Origin: Gammaproteobacteria bacterium
Lineage (GTDB): Bacteria > Pseudomonadota > Gammaproteobacteria > Steroidobacterales > Rariloculaceae
NCBI GenBank assembly: GCA_022825505.1
Contig: JAJDWR010000036.1
Coordinates: forward strand, 233,970-297,969
Length of the DNA stretch: 64,000 bases
Direction of reading: 5' to 3'
Under the pieces are notes generated by a model. It was given only the letters and a program-made list of their open reading frames with translations, did not search any database and was not told the origin of the DNA. The translations under genes and the position numbers were made by a program. Positions 51,996-61,114 of this stretch are shown here, one piece after another. Position 1 is the first letter of the stretch. Each line of letters opens with the position of its first letter.

Positions 51996-53906
51996 ATGAT
52001 TAGAATAATATTTAAATCTTCTTTATCACAATTGGACCGGGTTTTGCGCATACACCGTGTGCTTCAATCCGCGCTTTACACGACCGGGATTGTGATCGGT
52101 ACCCTGTCGGCCACCGCCTGGGCCCAGTCCGGTCAAGGCACCCAGGTGTACTTCGGCGACACGCACGTCCACAGCTCCTATTCCTACGACTCCTACACCA
52201 TGCAGAACCGGTCCGCGGGTCCGGAGGTAGCCTACCGCTTCGCCAGGGGAATGCCGGCGGTCCACCCCGGGTTCGGCGGGCGTATACAACTGGAGCGGCC
52301 GCTGGACTTTCTCGTTGTCGCGGATCACGCCGAGTACCTCGGTATCACCACCGCCCTGTTCAGCGGGGACGAACGCGTGGCGGATACGCCAACGGGCCGG
52401 CGTCTGCTGGATATGGGCAGCGGTCCGGGACAGGAACGGCTGGTACTTGTGGAGATGGCCCAATCCATGCACCGCAAGGAACCCTTTGAGGAAATCAACC
52501 TGGAACCGATCATCCGTTCCACATGGGAGCGCATCGTCGAGACCGCCGACCGGTACAATGACCCGGGCGTCTTCACCACCCTGATCGGTTGGGAGTGGAC
52601 CGGCTTCCCGCGCGGCGCCGGCATTCACCGCGTGGTGCTGATGCGCGAAGGCGCCGACGTGGCGAAGCAGCTTGTGCCCTACTCCACCTTCCACGGCGAA
52701 CGGCCGGAAGATCTCTGGCAGTGGCTCGACCGGACCGCCGAGCGCCTCGGCGCGAACTTCCTGTCGATTCCACACAATTCCAATATCAGTTCGGGAAGGA
52801 TGTTCCAGGAAGTGGACTCCGAGGGTCGCCCCATCAGCGGTGAGTACGCCCGCACCCGGATCCGCTGGGAACCGATCATGGAGATCACCCAGACCAAGGG
52901 CGACTCCGAAACCCATCCGATCTTGTCGCCGGACGATGAATTCGCCGACTTCGGCACCTACGAACGAGCCCGGCTGCCGGGCGTGGTGATTCCGCCGCCC
53001 AACTCCGCCGAGTACGCGCGGGCCGCCCTGAAGCGCGGACTGGAAATCGAGTCGAAGGTGGGCACGAACCCCTACAAGTTCGGATTCATCGGCTCCACCG
53101 ACATCCACACCGGGCTTTCGACGACGGACGAAGCCGCCTATACGGGCAAGCTGGGCGTGGAGGGAACGCCGCTGACCAAGACCGCGCCCCTGCAGGGCGG
53201 CAACGAACCCGGAACGTACAAGATTGGGCGCGATTTCGAAGCCGCCGGGCTGGCGGGTGTGTGGGCCGAGGAAAATACCCGCGAGGCGCTCTTCGACGCC
53301 CTCCGCCGCAAGGAGGTCTATGCCACCTCAGGGCCTCGAATTCACCTGCGTTTCTTTGGCGGATGGGACTTTTCGCCGGAAGATGCCGACGCCAACGACC
53401 TGGCGGAAGTGGGCTATGGCAGCGGCGTCCCCATGGGCGGCGAACTCGCGCGAGCGCCGGGCGATCGCGCCATCAGGTTCCTGGTTCATGCTGCAAAGGA
53501 TCCGCTCGGAGCCAATCTCGACCGTATCCAGATCTTAAAGGGTTGGCTGGACGGCGACGGTGCGGCCCACGAGCGAATCTACAACGTCGCACTATCGGAC
53601 GGGCGCAGCGTCGACGCCGATGGCCGGGCGCCACCAGTGGGCAGCACGGTGGACCTGGAAACGGCAACCTACACCAATTCCATCGGCACTACGCAATTGG
53701 CGGCTGTCTGGGAGGACCCGGACTTCGACCCGGAAGCACCCGCGTTCTACTACGCCCGAGCCATCGAAATACCGACGCCGCGGCATACGCTCTTCGATGC
53801 CGTGGCGCTGGGCGAACTGCCGTTCGAAGGCTACAAGGCAACCATCCAGGAACGGGCGTACTCCTCACCCATATGGTATTCCCCGAGCCGAGCAACAGAT
53901 GAATGA
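51996..53906 (+). CDS. Secreted DUF3604-family protein (PHP-like metal-dependent hydrolase candidate)
   Basis: The 636-residue protein has an N-terminal hydrophobic signal (VLQSALYTTGIVIGTLSATAWA near residues 21-42) and the DUF3604 core: VYFGDTHVHSSYSYDSY, FLVVADHAEYLG, IGWEWTGFP, FLSIPHNSNIS, GFIGSTDIHTG and a C-terminal ERAYSSPIWYSP. The His and Asp clusters resemble a PHP-type metal site, but no activity is established for the family. The ATG at 51996 is used; the frame upstream translates the 14-bp repeat. The first 45 bases of the gene and its leader (51966-52035) are AT-rich, unlike the rest. Confidence 0.85.
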   Translation: MIRIIFKSSLSQLDRVLRIHRVLQSALYTTGIVIGTLSATAWAQSGQGTQVYFGDTHVHSSYSYDSYTMQNRSAGPEVAYRFARGMPAVHPGFGGRIQLERPLDFLVVADHAEYLGITTALFSGDERVADTPTGRRLLDMGSGPGQERLVLVEMAQSMHRKEPFEEINLEPIIRSTWERIVETADRYNDPGVFTTLIGWEWTGFPRGAGIHRVVLMREGADVAKQLVPYSTFHGERPEDLWQWLDRTAERLGANFLSIPHNSNISSGRMFQEVDSEGRPISGEYARTRIRWEPIMEITQTKGDSETHPILSPDDEFADFGTYERARLPGVVIPPPNSAEYARAALKRGLEIESKVGTNPYKFGFIGSTDIHTGLSTTDEAAYTGKLGVEGTPLTKTAPLQGGNEPGTYKIGRDFEAAGLAGVWAEENTREALFDALRRKEVYATSGPRIHLRFFGGWDFSPEDADANDLAEVGYGSGVPMGGELARAPGDRAIRFLVHAAKDPLGANLDRIQILKGWLDGDGAAHERIYNVALSDGRSVDADGRAPPVGSTVDLETATYTNSIGTTQLAAVWEDPDFDPEAPAFYYARAIEIPTPRHTLFDAVALGELPFEGYKATIQERAYSSPIWYSPSRATDE

Positions 53907-53959
53907 TCGTGCCCGGGCGTATTCCTCGCCCATCTGGTATTCCCCCTGAGCCGGCGAAC
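53853..53959. repeat. Direct repeat, 60-bp offset, of the DUF3604 gene tail
   Basis: The last 45 bases of the DUF3604 coding end, starting CGGGCGTACTCCTCACCCAT at 53853, recur at 53913 as CGGGCGTATTCCTCGCCCAT and continue similarly to 53959. Each copy encodes RAYSSPIWYSP. The second copy meets a stop directly after it and is a remnant of a tandem duplication or a lost second gene. Confidence 0.8.
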
Positions 53960-53974
53960 AGGGCATCGGCCCGT

Positions 53975-55540
53975 TCATGGTCTGGTCTCGACGGCGTCCG
54001 GGAAGAACTCCGTAATCGTCCCCTTCGGGGTCAGGTCCCTGCCTTCTAGCCCCGGAAAGTCGGGCGAATAGCGCTGGCACTTGAACATCGAGTTGAATTC
54101 GTCGCCGGCCTTGTCGGTCATCGTTCGATAGATGCCGCGGTCGTTCACCAGTCTGTCGCCGACCGGGTTGATGTACTCCCACACGATATCGCCGTCGGGA
54201 GTGACCTCGAACATGTGACCGTGGGCGCCCGAACAGACCAGCGTGTTGCCGTTGGGCAGCCGCTGGGCGCCCGAGATGTAGGGGCTGTAGAACGAGTTGG
54301 GCGAGACTCCGTGAAACATCCATTCGACCTGATTTGAAACGTTCTGTGTCCGCCTGCTCATGCCACCGCCGACCGGCATGGGCTCGTAACCGGCGACCGC
54401 GGCGGGGACGTAAACGCCGTTCTCCATCGGGCCGTCGTACGGATCGATCTGCATCACGGAGGAAAACGTGGCGCCCGGTTGCCGGGCGCCGTTGTTGAAG
54501 ATCAGAAAGTGGCCCGCACCGGGAACCGGCTGTTCCAGCGCGCCGAAGTCCCGGTCGCCGATCCACTGGATGTCATGGGAGAAGAACACCTGTTGATGCC
54601 CGTTGCTGGAGGACGTTCCCTCGGCGGTCATGGACGGGCAGTCTCCGGAATCGGATACGCAGGGATTGCCCCAGCGGTAGAGGAAGTCGCCGGCATCGCT
54701 TGCCGCCAGCTCCCTGCTCCGCTGCGGGTCGCCGGCAACGAACGTCGCGCCGTGATCGACAACGTAGAACTCGCTGAGCCGCGAGTTGTTGATCACCAAA
54801 TGATCCAGTGCTTCGTTGTAATCCCAGGCATTCATGTGAATCCAGTTGCCGCTGACACCCGGACCGAAATTGATGTCCAGCTTGCCGGGGTGCTCGCCGA
54901 CCACGCCGTAATCGGGGAACTCCGGATCGAAGTCCTGCACCACGTGGTCGCTGATGTTCCACTCCCAGACGATATCGCCGTCCATGTCGACCTCGACCAG
55001 GCCATCGGGGATCGAGTCGTAACTGTCCCGGAGCGCGGGATCGGCGCCAAGCGCGAGAATCTGCTCGTGGGAAGCGGCCCGCGTGGCGGTATAAATGAGC
55101 GTGCGCTGCCCCAGCTTCGGATTCCGGATGAAGCGAAAATCATGGTGCCCGGAGAGATCTCCGCGCCCCGGCTGGTGCTCCCAGATCACCTTGCCGTCCC
55201 AGCCGACAAGCTGATAGAGCCCCGGCGTCGACCCATCGCTGCTGGTGTTGCTGCGTGCGAGCAATCCGTCCTCCAGAAGACGGCCGTTCTCGCGAATTTC
55301 CGGATCGCGCCAGCTCGCGGGAATGGGCCACGTGTGGACCACCTCGCCATTCATGTCGATGAGATACGTATTGCGTCCCCGGGACGGGGTAAACATCGTG
55401 TAGCCTGCGTAGGCGCGCTCGGGGTCATGGTAGATGAGTTCGGTGGGGCCGTGAAAGGCCTCGTAGGCGGCTGCTGCGCCGGCCATCAGCGCCAGCAACG
55501 CGCCGGCGCAACACACGGTCGTGCGGGAAAAGGTTCTCAT
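53975..55540 (-). CDS. Arylsulfotransferase-family protein 3 (ASST3, divergent)
   Basis: The 521-residue secreted protein (signal MRTFSRTTVCCAGALLALMA) resembles aryl-sulfate sulfotransferases: DMNGEVVHTWPIP, LVGWDGKVIWEHQ, GHHDFRFIRNPKLG, DGDIVWEWNISDHVVQDFDP and GNWIHMNAWDYNEALDHLVIN, with SHDIQWIGDRDF and LPNGNTLVCSGAHGHMFEV later. The repeated WDG/NG-x-x-W blades imply a propeller. Its N-terminal beta domain, present in ASST1, 2 and 4, is missing, so it is a different branch. His residues in SGHHD, WIHMNAW and FSHDIQW are candidate active-site residues. ATG 55540 is used; the gene runs divergently from ASST4 with a 149-base gap. Confidence 0.8.
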   Translation of the reverse strand: MRTFSRTTVCCAGALLALMAGAAAAYEAFHGPTELIYHDPERAYAGYTMFTPSRGRNTYLIDMNGEVVHTWPIPASWRDPEIRENGRLLEDGLLARSNTSSDGSTPGLYQLVGWDGKVIWEHQPGRGDLSGHHDFRFIRNPKLGQRTLIYTATRAASHEQILALGADPALRDSYDSIPDGLVEVDMDGDIVWEWNISDHVVQDFDPEFPDYGVVGEHPGKLDINFGPGVSGNWIHMNAWDYNEALDHLVINNSRLSEFYVVDHGATFVAGDPQRSRELAASDAGDFLYRWGNPCVSDSGDCPSMTAEGTSSSNGHQQVFFSHDIQWIGDRDFGALEQPVPGAGHFLIFNNGARQPGATFSSVMQIDPYDGPMENGVYVPAAVAGYEPMPVGGGMSRRTQNVSNQVEWMFHGVSPNSFYSPYISGAQRLPNGNTLVCSGAHGHMFEVTPDGDIVWEYINPVGDRLVNDRGIYRTMTDKAGDEFNSMFKCQRYSPDFPGLEGRDLTPKGTITEFFPDAVETRP

Positions 55541-55689
55541 GACTACTACCCCGGGTTTTTCTTCTCCGAACGATTCTACCCCCATATCGGGCGGCGATGA
55601 CGCCAATGAACCTACCGCTGTCGAAGATGGTCCCGTGGTTGGCCATGCGGGCTAAAATAACGCCGTTTCCGATCTGCACTCGAAATCCC

Positions 55690-57333
55690 ATGACAGATAC
55701 TCCAATTCGACTCCTCCCGATCATTTCCATGGCAATGGTCGTGGGCTGCTCCACCGGCCCCTCGTTCGAAGCGGGTCCGGAACTGGCCGCGAACCCCAAT
55801 CCGAGCGTTCCGCTGGCCGCCGTGGTCCGGTTCACCGCAAATGAACCCGTGAGCGCGCGGATCGACGTGAGCGACGGCGTCAATGCCTGGACCCTGGACT
55901 ACGACGAAGATCACGATCCGGCGCAGGGACTCGGCGTAATCGGCATGCGGCCGGATCGGGACCACGAAATTCTCGTGACGATCCGCAATGCAGCGGGCGA
56001 GGAAACCACGGCAGAGCCGCTCACTTTTCGCACGCCGCCCCTTCCCGAAGTGGGCATCGAGTTCCCGCCGGTGGAGGTCACCGTGAGCCGGCCTGACCGA
56101 ATGGAACCCGGCGTCACCCTCTTCAATCCGCGGCGCCGCCGGGTCGGGCTGGGACCGGAGATCGCTGCCTTCAACGCCGGATTCGGGATGCTGATGGTCC
56201 TTGACCACGCCGGCGAAGTCACCTGGTACTACCGTGTCGATTCGCGCGTCAGCGACTTCGAGAAGGTGGGCAATGGCAACCTGATCTTCGTCACTGCCGA
56301 TTTCCGGATGATCGAAATCGACTGGCTGGGCAACACCGTGAACCAATGGTATGCCGCGAACCGCCCCGAGGGTCCCGCCGAAGGCATCGCCGTGGACACG
56401 CAGACCTTTCACCACGAGATCGACGAGCTGCCCAACGGCAATATCATCGTGCTCAGCTCCGAGTGGCGCGAGATTGACGACTATTACACCGACGAGTACG
56501 ACGAAAACGCCCCGCGCCAGCGGCAGAAAGTGATGGGAGGCGTCATCGTCGAGTTCGAACGCGATACGGGGGAGGTCGTGTGGGAATGGCGCGCATTCGA
56601 TCACATGGACCCCTTCCGTATCGGCTATGAAACCTTCTCCAACTACTGGATCCGCCGCGGCTTCCCGGACACCATTGACTGGAGTCACGCCAACAACCTC
56701 CTCTACGACGAGTCGGACGACTCGATCGTCATCAATTTTCGCTACCAGGCCGCCGCCATGAAAATCGACCGGGCCAGCCGGGAGATCAGGTGGATCTTCG
56801 GCGAACCCACCGGCTGGGGCGACCTGTCGGACAAGGTGCTGCAGCCGGACGGCGAGTTCGACTGGCCGTATCACCAGCATTCGCCGAACCCCTCACCCAA
56901 CGGCACGCTCCTGATCTACAACAACGGCAACTACGAGGCGCGCCCCTTCAACCCGCCGTCGCCCATCACGGAGACCTACTCCCGCGCCGTGGAGTACGAG
57001 ATCGACGAGGAGAACATGCGGGTCCGCCAGCTCTGGCAGTCGGAACAGGAGGGTCCGGACAGCGTCGTCAGCATCGCCATGGGCGACGTGGACTGGCTTC
57101 CGGAAACCGAGAACATCCTCGTTGCCTACGGCGCCATCCTCGACCCCGACTCCATCGACCAGGTGGACTGGCCGTCCGATTCGCGGCTGCAGTTCAACCA
57201 GTGGACCCGCCTGCGAGAGTACGTGCGCAGCGATCCGCCCGAGGTTGTCTACGAAGTGGTCCTCGACACGGGAACCGGCGACATGGGCTGGACCCTGTTC
57301 GGCGCCGAGCGTATTGATCGCGTGGGTCCCTAG
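55690..57333 (+). CDS. Arylsulfotransferase-family lipoprotein 4 (ASST4)
   Basis: This 547-residue protein has a lipoprotein signal (IRLLPIISMAMVVGC), placing it on the membrane face of the periplasm. It shares the ASST1/2 layout: a beta domain (NPNPSVPLAAVVRF, RPDRMEPGVTLFNPRRRR) and a propeller with FHHEIDELPNGNIIVL, DWSHANNLLYDESDDSIV and YHQHSPNPSPNGTLLIYNNG. The same segment pattern YYTDEYDENAPRQRQKVMG and DKVLQPDG confirms close kinship with ASST1. Sulfate transfer is inferred from the family. ATG 55690 fits the lipoprotein signal; an upstream frame from 55597 is not conserved. The symporter genes follow on the same strand. Confidence 0.82.
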   Translation: MTDTPIRLLPIISMAMVVGCSTGPSFEAGPELAANPNPSVPLAAVVRFTANEPVSARIDVSDGVNAWTLDYDEDHDPAQGLGVIGMRPDRDHEILVTIRNAAGEETTAEPLTFRTPPLPEVGIEFPPVEVTVSRPDRMEPGVTLFNPRRRRVGLGPEIAAFNAGFGMLMVLDHAGEVTWYYRVDSRVSDFEKVGNGNLIFVTADFRMIEIDWLGNTVNQWYAANRPEGPAEGIAVDTQTFHHEIDELPNGNIIVLSSEWREIDDYYTDEYDENAPRQRQKVMGGVIVEFERDTGEVVWEWRAFDHMDPFRIGYETFSNYWIRRGFPDTIDWSHANNLLYDESDDSIVINFRYQAAAMKIDRASREIRWIFGEPTGWGDLSDKVLQPDGEFDWPYHQHSPNPSPNGTLLIYNNGNYEARPFNPPSPITETYSRAVEYEIDEENMRVRQLWQSEQEGPDSVVSIAMGDVDWLPETENILVAYGAILDPDSIDQVDWPSDSRLQFNQWTRLREYVRSDPPEVVYEVVLDTGTGDMGWTLFGAERIDRVGP

Positions 57334-57428
57334 CCCACGATCAAGCAACCCAGGCCACGTCGTACGAGCAGGCTTCCCGTCCCCCATGAACCAAGCGAGA
57401 TCTCCATGGCCGTCACCAAGGTAGGACC

Positions 57429-57653
57429 ATGAAACCACCGCGCTCCCATTACCTGCCCCGGACCCGAACCGGACGGATCGCCGCCGTGTTGCTGTTGGTG
57501 ACCATGGCACTGGCCCAGCCCCCTGTGGTCCACGGTCTCGCCAACCGCATCGAGCCCTGGATCCTGGGAATGCCGTTCCTGTTCGTCTATCTGTTGGGCG
57601 TGTACGTGGCGATTATTGCCGTCCTGGTCTGGACGATGAGCAGGAAGGTCTGA
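57429..57653 (+). CDS. Small membrane protein, DUF3311-like, partner of the symporter
   Basis: The 74-residue protein has two hydrophobic segments (IAAVLLLVTMALAQPPVV near 17-35, FLFVYLLGVYVAIIAVLVW near 51-69) with a short loop IEPWILGMP. Its size, NRIEPxxxGMPFLFVY motif and position, overlapping the start of a sodium:solute symporter by one base, fit DUF3311, a small protein regularly found next to SSS transporters. Its role is probably stability or regulation of the symporter; this is inferred. Confidence 0.7.
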   Translation: MKPPRSHYLPRTRTGRIAAVLLLVTMALAQPPVVHGLANRIEPWILGMPFLFVYLLGVYVAIIAVLVWTMSRKV

Positions 57654-59137
57654 TGGAACCCTGGGTCATCGCCACAAGCCTGATCTTTCTCTACCTGCTC
57701 GCGACGGTCGTCATCGGGGCGGTCGCCAACCGGCGGCTCACCGTCAACATGGAGGATTTCCTGCTCTACGGCCGCCAAGCCGGAGTCATCGTCCTTTACC
57801 TGACGGTGGTGGCAACCTTTCACTCGGCCTTCGCCTTTCTGGGTTCGGGCGGCTTTTTCTATACGCACGGAATCGGCTTCTGGGCGGCGGGCACGTGGAC
57901 GATTCTCGTCGGCGTCATCACCTACACGCTGGGCACGCGAATCTGGGCGTTGGGCAAACGCTTCGGTTACATCACGCCGGCGGACATGCTGGCGGATTTC
58001 TACGAGAGCGACGCGGTCCGCGTGCTGACCGCCGCGGTTTCGGTGGTCTTCACCATCCTCTACATCCAGGTTCAGTCCCAGGGGCTGGGCTACATCCTTT
58101 CGGTGGCGTCCGGCGGGCGGGTGTCGTTCGAAGTGGGAACGCTGATTTTGCTGATCGTCGCCGCAGCGTACCTCATCGCCGGCGGGTTACGGGCCGTCTA
58201 CTGGACCGACGTGATCCAGGGCGTATGGATGTACGTGGCCGTATGGGTCGGCAGCCTCGTGCTGGTCTACAAACTCTTCGGCGGCCCCGTCGAGCTCTGG
58301 CAGCGCCTCGCCACCGAGCGCCCCGACCTGCTGACACTGCCGGGGCCGGAAGGACTGTTCACGCCAGGCGTCTGGTTTGGCATGACCATCGCGCTTTCGT
58401 TCGGCATCGTGTTCCAGCCCCACATGATGATCCGCTTCTACACCGCGGCGTCGGCCAGAACCCTCAAGTTGCTGGGCGCGACCACGCCCATCTACCTGAT
58501 GACGCTGTACATTCCGGCGGCAATGGTGGGCCTCGGCGGCGCACTGGTGCTGCCGGACCTGGAAATTGCGGATCGGGTCTTTCCGGAGCTTCTCTTTCAG
58601 TACGCGCCCGCATGGCTCACCGGACTGATCCTGGCCGGCGCAACTGCCGCGGCCATGTCCACCCTGGACTCGATCCTGCATTCCAACATGACGGTGCTGA
58701 CCCGTGACATCTACCAGCGCTTCGTGGCTCCCGAACGGAGCCAGGCGCACTACGTGCTGTTCGGCCGCGGCGTCGTGATCGTCCTGCTGGCGGTCGGCTA
58801 CGTGCTCTCCGTGTCGACCTTCGACTTCCTGGTGACGTTGATCACGCTCTCCGGCGCCGGCGCTTTGCAGCTCATGCCGGCCATCCTGGGCGTCTGCTAT
58901 CCCGGTCGCCGCGTCACCACGCGCAACGGTGTGATTGCGGGGATCATTGCCGGCCTGCTTGTTCTCTATGTCACGAGGGTGGTGATCTTCCAGCCGCTGG
59001 GCATCCACGAAGCCGTCTGGTCGCTTGCAGTCAACTTCATCGTGACAATAATCGTGTCGCGCTTCTCGGCGCCGCCCTCGGACGAGACCCGCAGGAGAAT
59101 CCACGGCGAAATCGAGCGGTTCGTTTACGGGGATTGA
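57653..59137 (+). CDS. Sodium:solute symporter (SSS family)
   Basis: The 494-residue protein has about 13 transmembrane helices and SSS-family features: EDFLLYGRQAGVIVLYLTVVATFHSAFAFLGSGGFFY, GYITPADMLADFYES, VASGGRVSFEVGTLILLIVAAAYLIAGGLRAVYWTDVIQGVWMYVAVW, and TAAAMSTLDSILHSNMTVLTRDIYQR. SSS proteins import solutes such as acetate, pantothenate, amino acids or organic anions with Na+. The TonB receptors and this symporter could together move a periplasmic product inward. It overlaps the small upstream gene and is followed by the aminotransferase after 12 bases. Confidence 0.9.
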   Translation: MEPWVIATSLIFLYLLATVVIGAVANRRLTVNMEDFLLYGRQAGVIVLYLTVVATFHSAFAFLGSGGFFYTHGIGFWAAGTWTILVGVITYTLGTRIWALGKRFGYITPADMLADFYESDAVRVLTAAVSVVFTILYIQVQSQGLGYILSVASGGRVSFEVGTLILLIVAAAYLIAGGLRAVYWTDVIQGVWMYVAVWVGSLVLVYKLFGGPVELWQRLATERPDLLTLPGPEGLFTPGVWFGMTIALSFGIVFQPHMMIRFYTAASARTLKLLGATTPIYLMTLYIPAAMVGLGGALVLPDLEIADRVFPELLFQYAPAWLTGLILAGATAAAMSTLDSILHSNMTVLTRDIYQRFVAPERSQAHYVLFGRGVVIVLLAVGYVLSVSTFDFLVTLITLSGAGALQLMPAILGVCYPGRRVTTRNGVIAGIIAGLLVLYVTRVVIFQPLGIHEAVWSLAVNFIVTIIVSRFSAPPSDETRRRIHGEIERFVYGD

Positions 59138-59149
59138 CGTTATAGGCGC

Positions 59150-60571
59150 ATGACAGTCGGACCACATACAAGGACCCTGGCGGCGCGGGCCGAGCGCGTC
59201 ATGCCCGGCCGACAGAGCAATTTTCGCGCCGTGCCGGGCGCCAATCCGCTGTTCCTGGAACGGGCGGAGGGGCTCCATTACTTCGATGCGGACGGCAACC
59301 GGTACATCGACTTCATCCTCTCCATGGGCCCCGCAATCTGGGGCTACGGCGACGCCGCTTACAAGGATGCGATCCGGCGCCAACTGGATCGCCTGCCGGC
59401 CATCAGCTCAGGCGCGTCGCAGTGCGCCCTGGAAGTGGAACTTGCCGAGCGGATCGTCGAACACGTCCCCTGCGCGGAGTGGGTGCGGTTCGGGATTTCC
59501 GGTTCCGAGGCCGTGCAACTGGCTGTCCGCCTCGCCCGCGCATACTCCGGGCGTCCCTACGTGCTGCGATTCTTCGGTCACTATCACGGCTGGCTCGATG
59601 GGGTGTTTGGCGGGGTGCCTGCCGAGGTGCCCGGCAGTGAGGCCAACGACACGCCCGATGACATGGGCGCCGACGACAACGGGCTCGACCCGGCAGGTGG
59701 CGGCAGCATTGAGGCCGAAGCCGGTCCGTCCGACCTTCCGGTAGCGATCACGAGCGACGCCGACCCCTACCTGTCGGAAGGACTCGCCCCCGGCGCGATC
59801 AGCAACTCGCTGATGATCCCGTGGAACGACCTGACCGCCTTCGAAGCAACTCTCGCAGCGCACAGCGACCACATCGCATTGGTCCTCATGGAACCCATCC
59901 TCTGCAACTACGGTTGCTGCCCGCCCCGACCAAGCTATCTCGAAGGCGTTCGGGAACTGTGCAGCAAGCACGGCGTGCTGCTGTGCTTCGATGAGGTCAT
60001 CACAGGATTTCGCGTCGCCCTGGGCGGCGCCCAGGCAGCGCTCGGCGTGACACCCGACCTGGCCACATTCGGCAAGGCTCTGGCGGGCGGCTTCCCACTG
60101 AGCGCGGTGGCCGGCCGAGCGGACGTTCTTCAACTCCTCCGGGACAACCGCGTGCTCGGCCCGGGCACGTTCAACTCCTTCCCGCCCAGCCTCGCCGCAG
60201 CGGTCCACACCATCGACACCCTGGCCGCGAACGACGGCGCCTGCTATCGCGTGGTGGAGGCACGCCAGCGGCAACTCAGCGACGGACTGGCTGCCATCTG
60301 CGCGGACCGCGGCCGTCCCTGCCTGCTCCAGGGCCCCCTGGGCGTCATCTACTTCGACTTCGTCGACAAGTCCGTAGCTTACGTTCCCGAGGATCTCGCG
60401 GAGCGCGATGCGGCCGAGTTCGAGCGTTTTCGGGCGTTCTGGGGCGAGGAAGGCGTGCTCATGGGCGGCGGCGGACGGCTCTTCATCTCGCCCAATCACA
60501 CCGAGGAAGACATAGAGCAGGCGCTGGCGGCGGCAGACCGCGCAATGGCACGTGTAGCGCTTGGTCGGTAA
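59150..60571 (+). CDS. Class III aminotransferase (glutamate-1-semialdehyde aminomutase-like)
   Basis: The 473-residue protein is a fold-type I class III PLP enzyme: YFDADGNRYIDFILSMGPAIWGYGD, WVRFGISGSEAVQLAVRLARAYSGR, GHYHGWLDGVFGG, LCFDEVITGFRVALGG and TFGKALAGGFPLSAVAG with the PLP Lys. The family contains glutamate-1-semialdehyde aminomutase and omega-transaminases. An acidic Gly-rich stretch of about 35 residues follows VPAEVPGSEANDTPDD near 165-200 and looks like a lineage-specific insertion. The gene is probably transcribed with the upstream symporter, suggesting that the imported solute is an amine or amino acid. Confidence 0.88.
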   Translation: MTVGPHTRTLAARAERVMPGRQSNFRAVPGANPLFLERAEGLHYFDADGNRYIDFILSMGPAIWGYGDAAYKDAIRRQLDRLPAISSGASQCALEVELAERIVEHVPCAEWVRFGISGSEAVQLAVRLARAYSGRPYVLRFFGHYHGWLDGVFGGVPAEVPGSEANDTPDDMGADDNGLDPAGGGSIEAEAGPSDLPVAITSDADPYLSEGLAPGAISNSLMIPWNDLTAFEATLAAHSDHIALVLMEPILCNYGCCPPRPSYLEGVRELCSKHGVLLCFDEVITGFRVALGGAQAALGVTPDLATFGKALAGGFPLSAVAGRADVLQLLRDNRVLGPGTFNSFPPSLAAAVHTIDTLAANDGACYRVVEARQRQLSDGLAAICADRGRPCLLQGPLGVIYFDFVDKSVAYVPEDLAERDAAEFERFRAFWGEEGVLMGGGGRLFISPNHTEEDIEQALAAADRAMARVALGR

Positions 60572-60637
60572 CGATCAGGCGCATTGCGTCGGCCCGTCAG
60601 AGACAAACAGGCCGAACAGCGACGATGAGTTTGCCAA

Positions 60638-60662
60638 GGCCGCAGGTTACTTCCTGTGGGCC
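60638..60662 (+). terminator. Possible terminator hairpin after the aminotransferase gene
   Basis: GGCCGCAGG (60638-60646) pairs imperfectly with CCTGTGGGCC (60653-60662) around TTACTT and is followed by TGTTT, so only a weak T tract is present. Confidence 0.35.
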
Positions 60663-60802
60663 TGTTTCTCCGTGACCGGAATTAGGCCAAGCACCAATTT
60701 GCCTTGAAAGCAATGGACAAATCCAGCGGCTTTGCACCCATTTCAACCTTGCAATGTCCGGCAATCTACCGTACGTTTGAATTCAGTAAAGGAGATGGGT
60801 CA

Positions 60803-61114
60803 ATGTTGAACTTTCACGATTGGGCGGCCGATATCGAGGAACCAAAAACCGCCCGAATGGAACAGCGCACCAAACCGCACGTCAAGGCGCAGATTCAGCA
60901 AGCTGCAGCGCTCCTGGGAGTTGACGAAACGACTTTCGTGACCAGCGTGGCCCTGGAACGCGCGAGAGAGACGATTGAGGATCATGAGCGAACGATTCTC
61001 TCGGCAAACGACCGTGCCGTGGTTCTCGCGGCGCTCGACAATCCTGCCGAACCCACCGACGACCTGAAGAAGGCCATGGCTCTGCACCGGGAGCGAGTAG
61101 CGCGTGGCGGATGA
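60803..61114 (+). CDS. DUF1778-type antitoxin (TacA-like)
   Basis: The 103-residue protein has the ribbon-helix-helix antitoxin layout: KTARMEQRTKPHVKAQIQQAAALLGVDETTFVTSVALERARETI followed by a toxin-binding tail AVVLAALDNPAEPTDDLKKAMALHRER. DUF1778 proteins repress their operon and neutralise a GNAT acetyltransferase. ATG 60803 has AAAGGAG upstream; a longer frame from 60704 is unlikely. The next gene, an acetyltransferase, begins inside its last codons (11-base overlap), the normal order for TacAT modules. Confidence 0.88.
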   Translation: MLNFHDWAADIEEPKTARMEQRTKPHVKAQIQQAAALLGVDETTFVTSVALERARETIEDHERTILSANDRAVVLAALDNPAEPTDDLKKAMALHRERVARGG

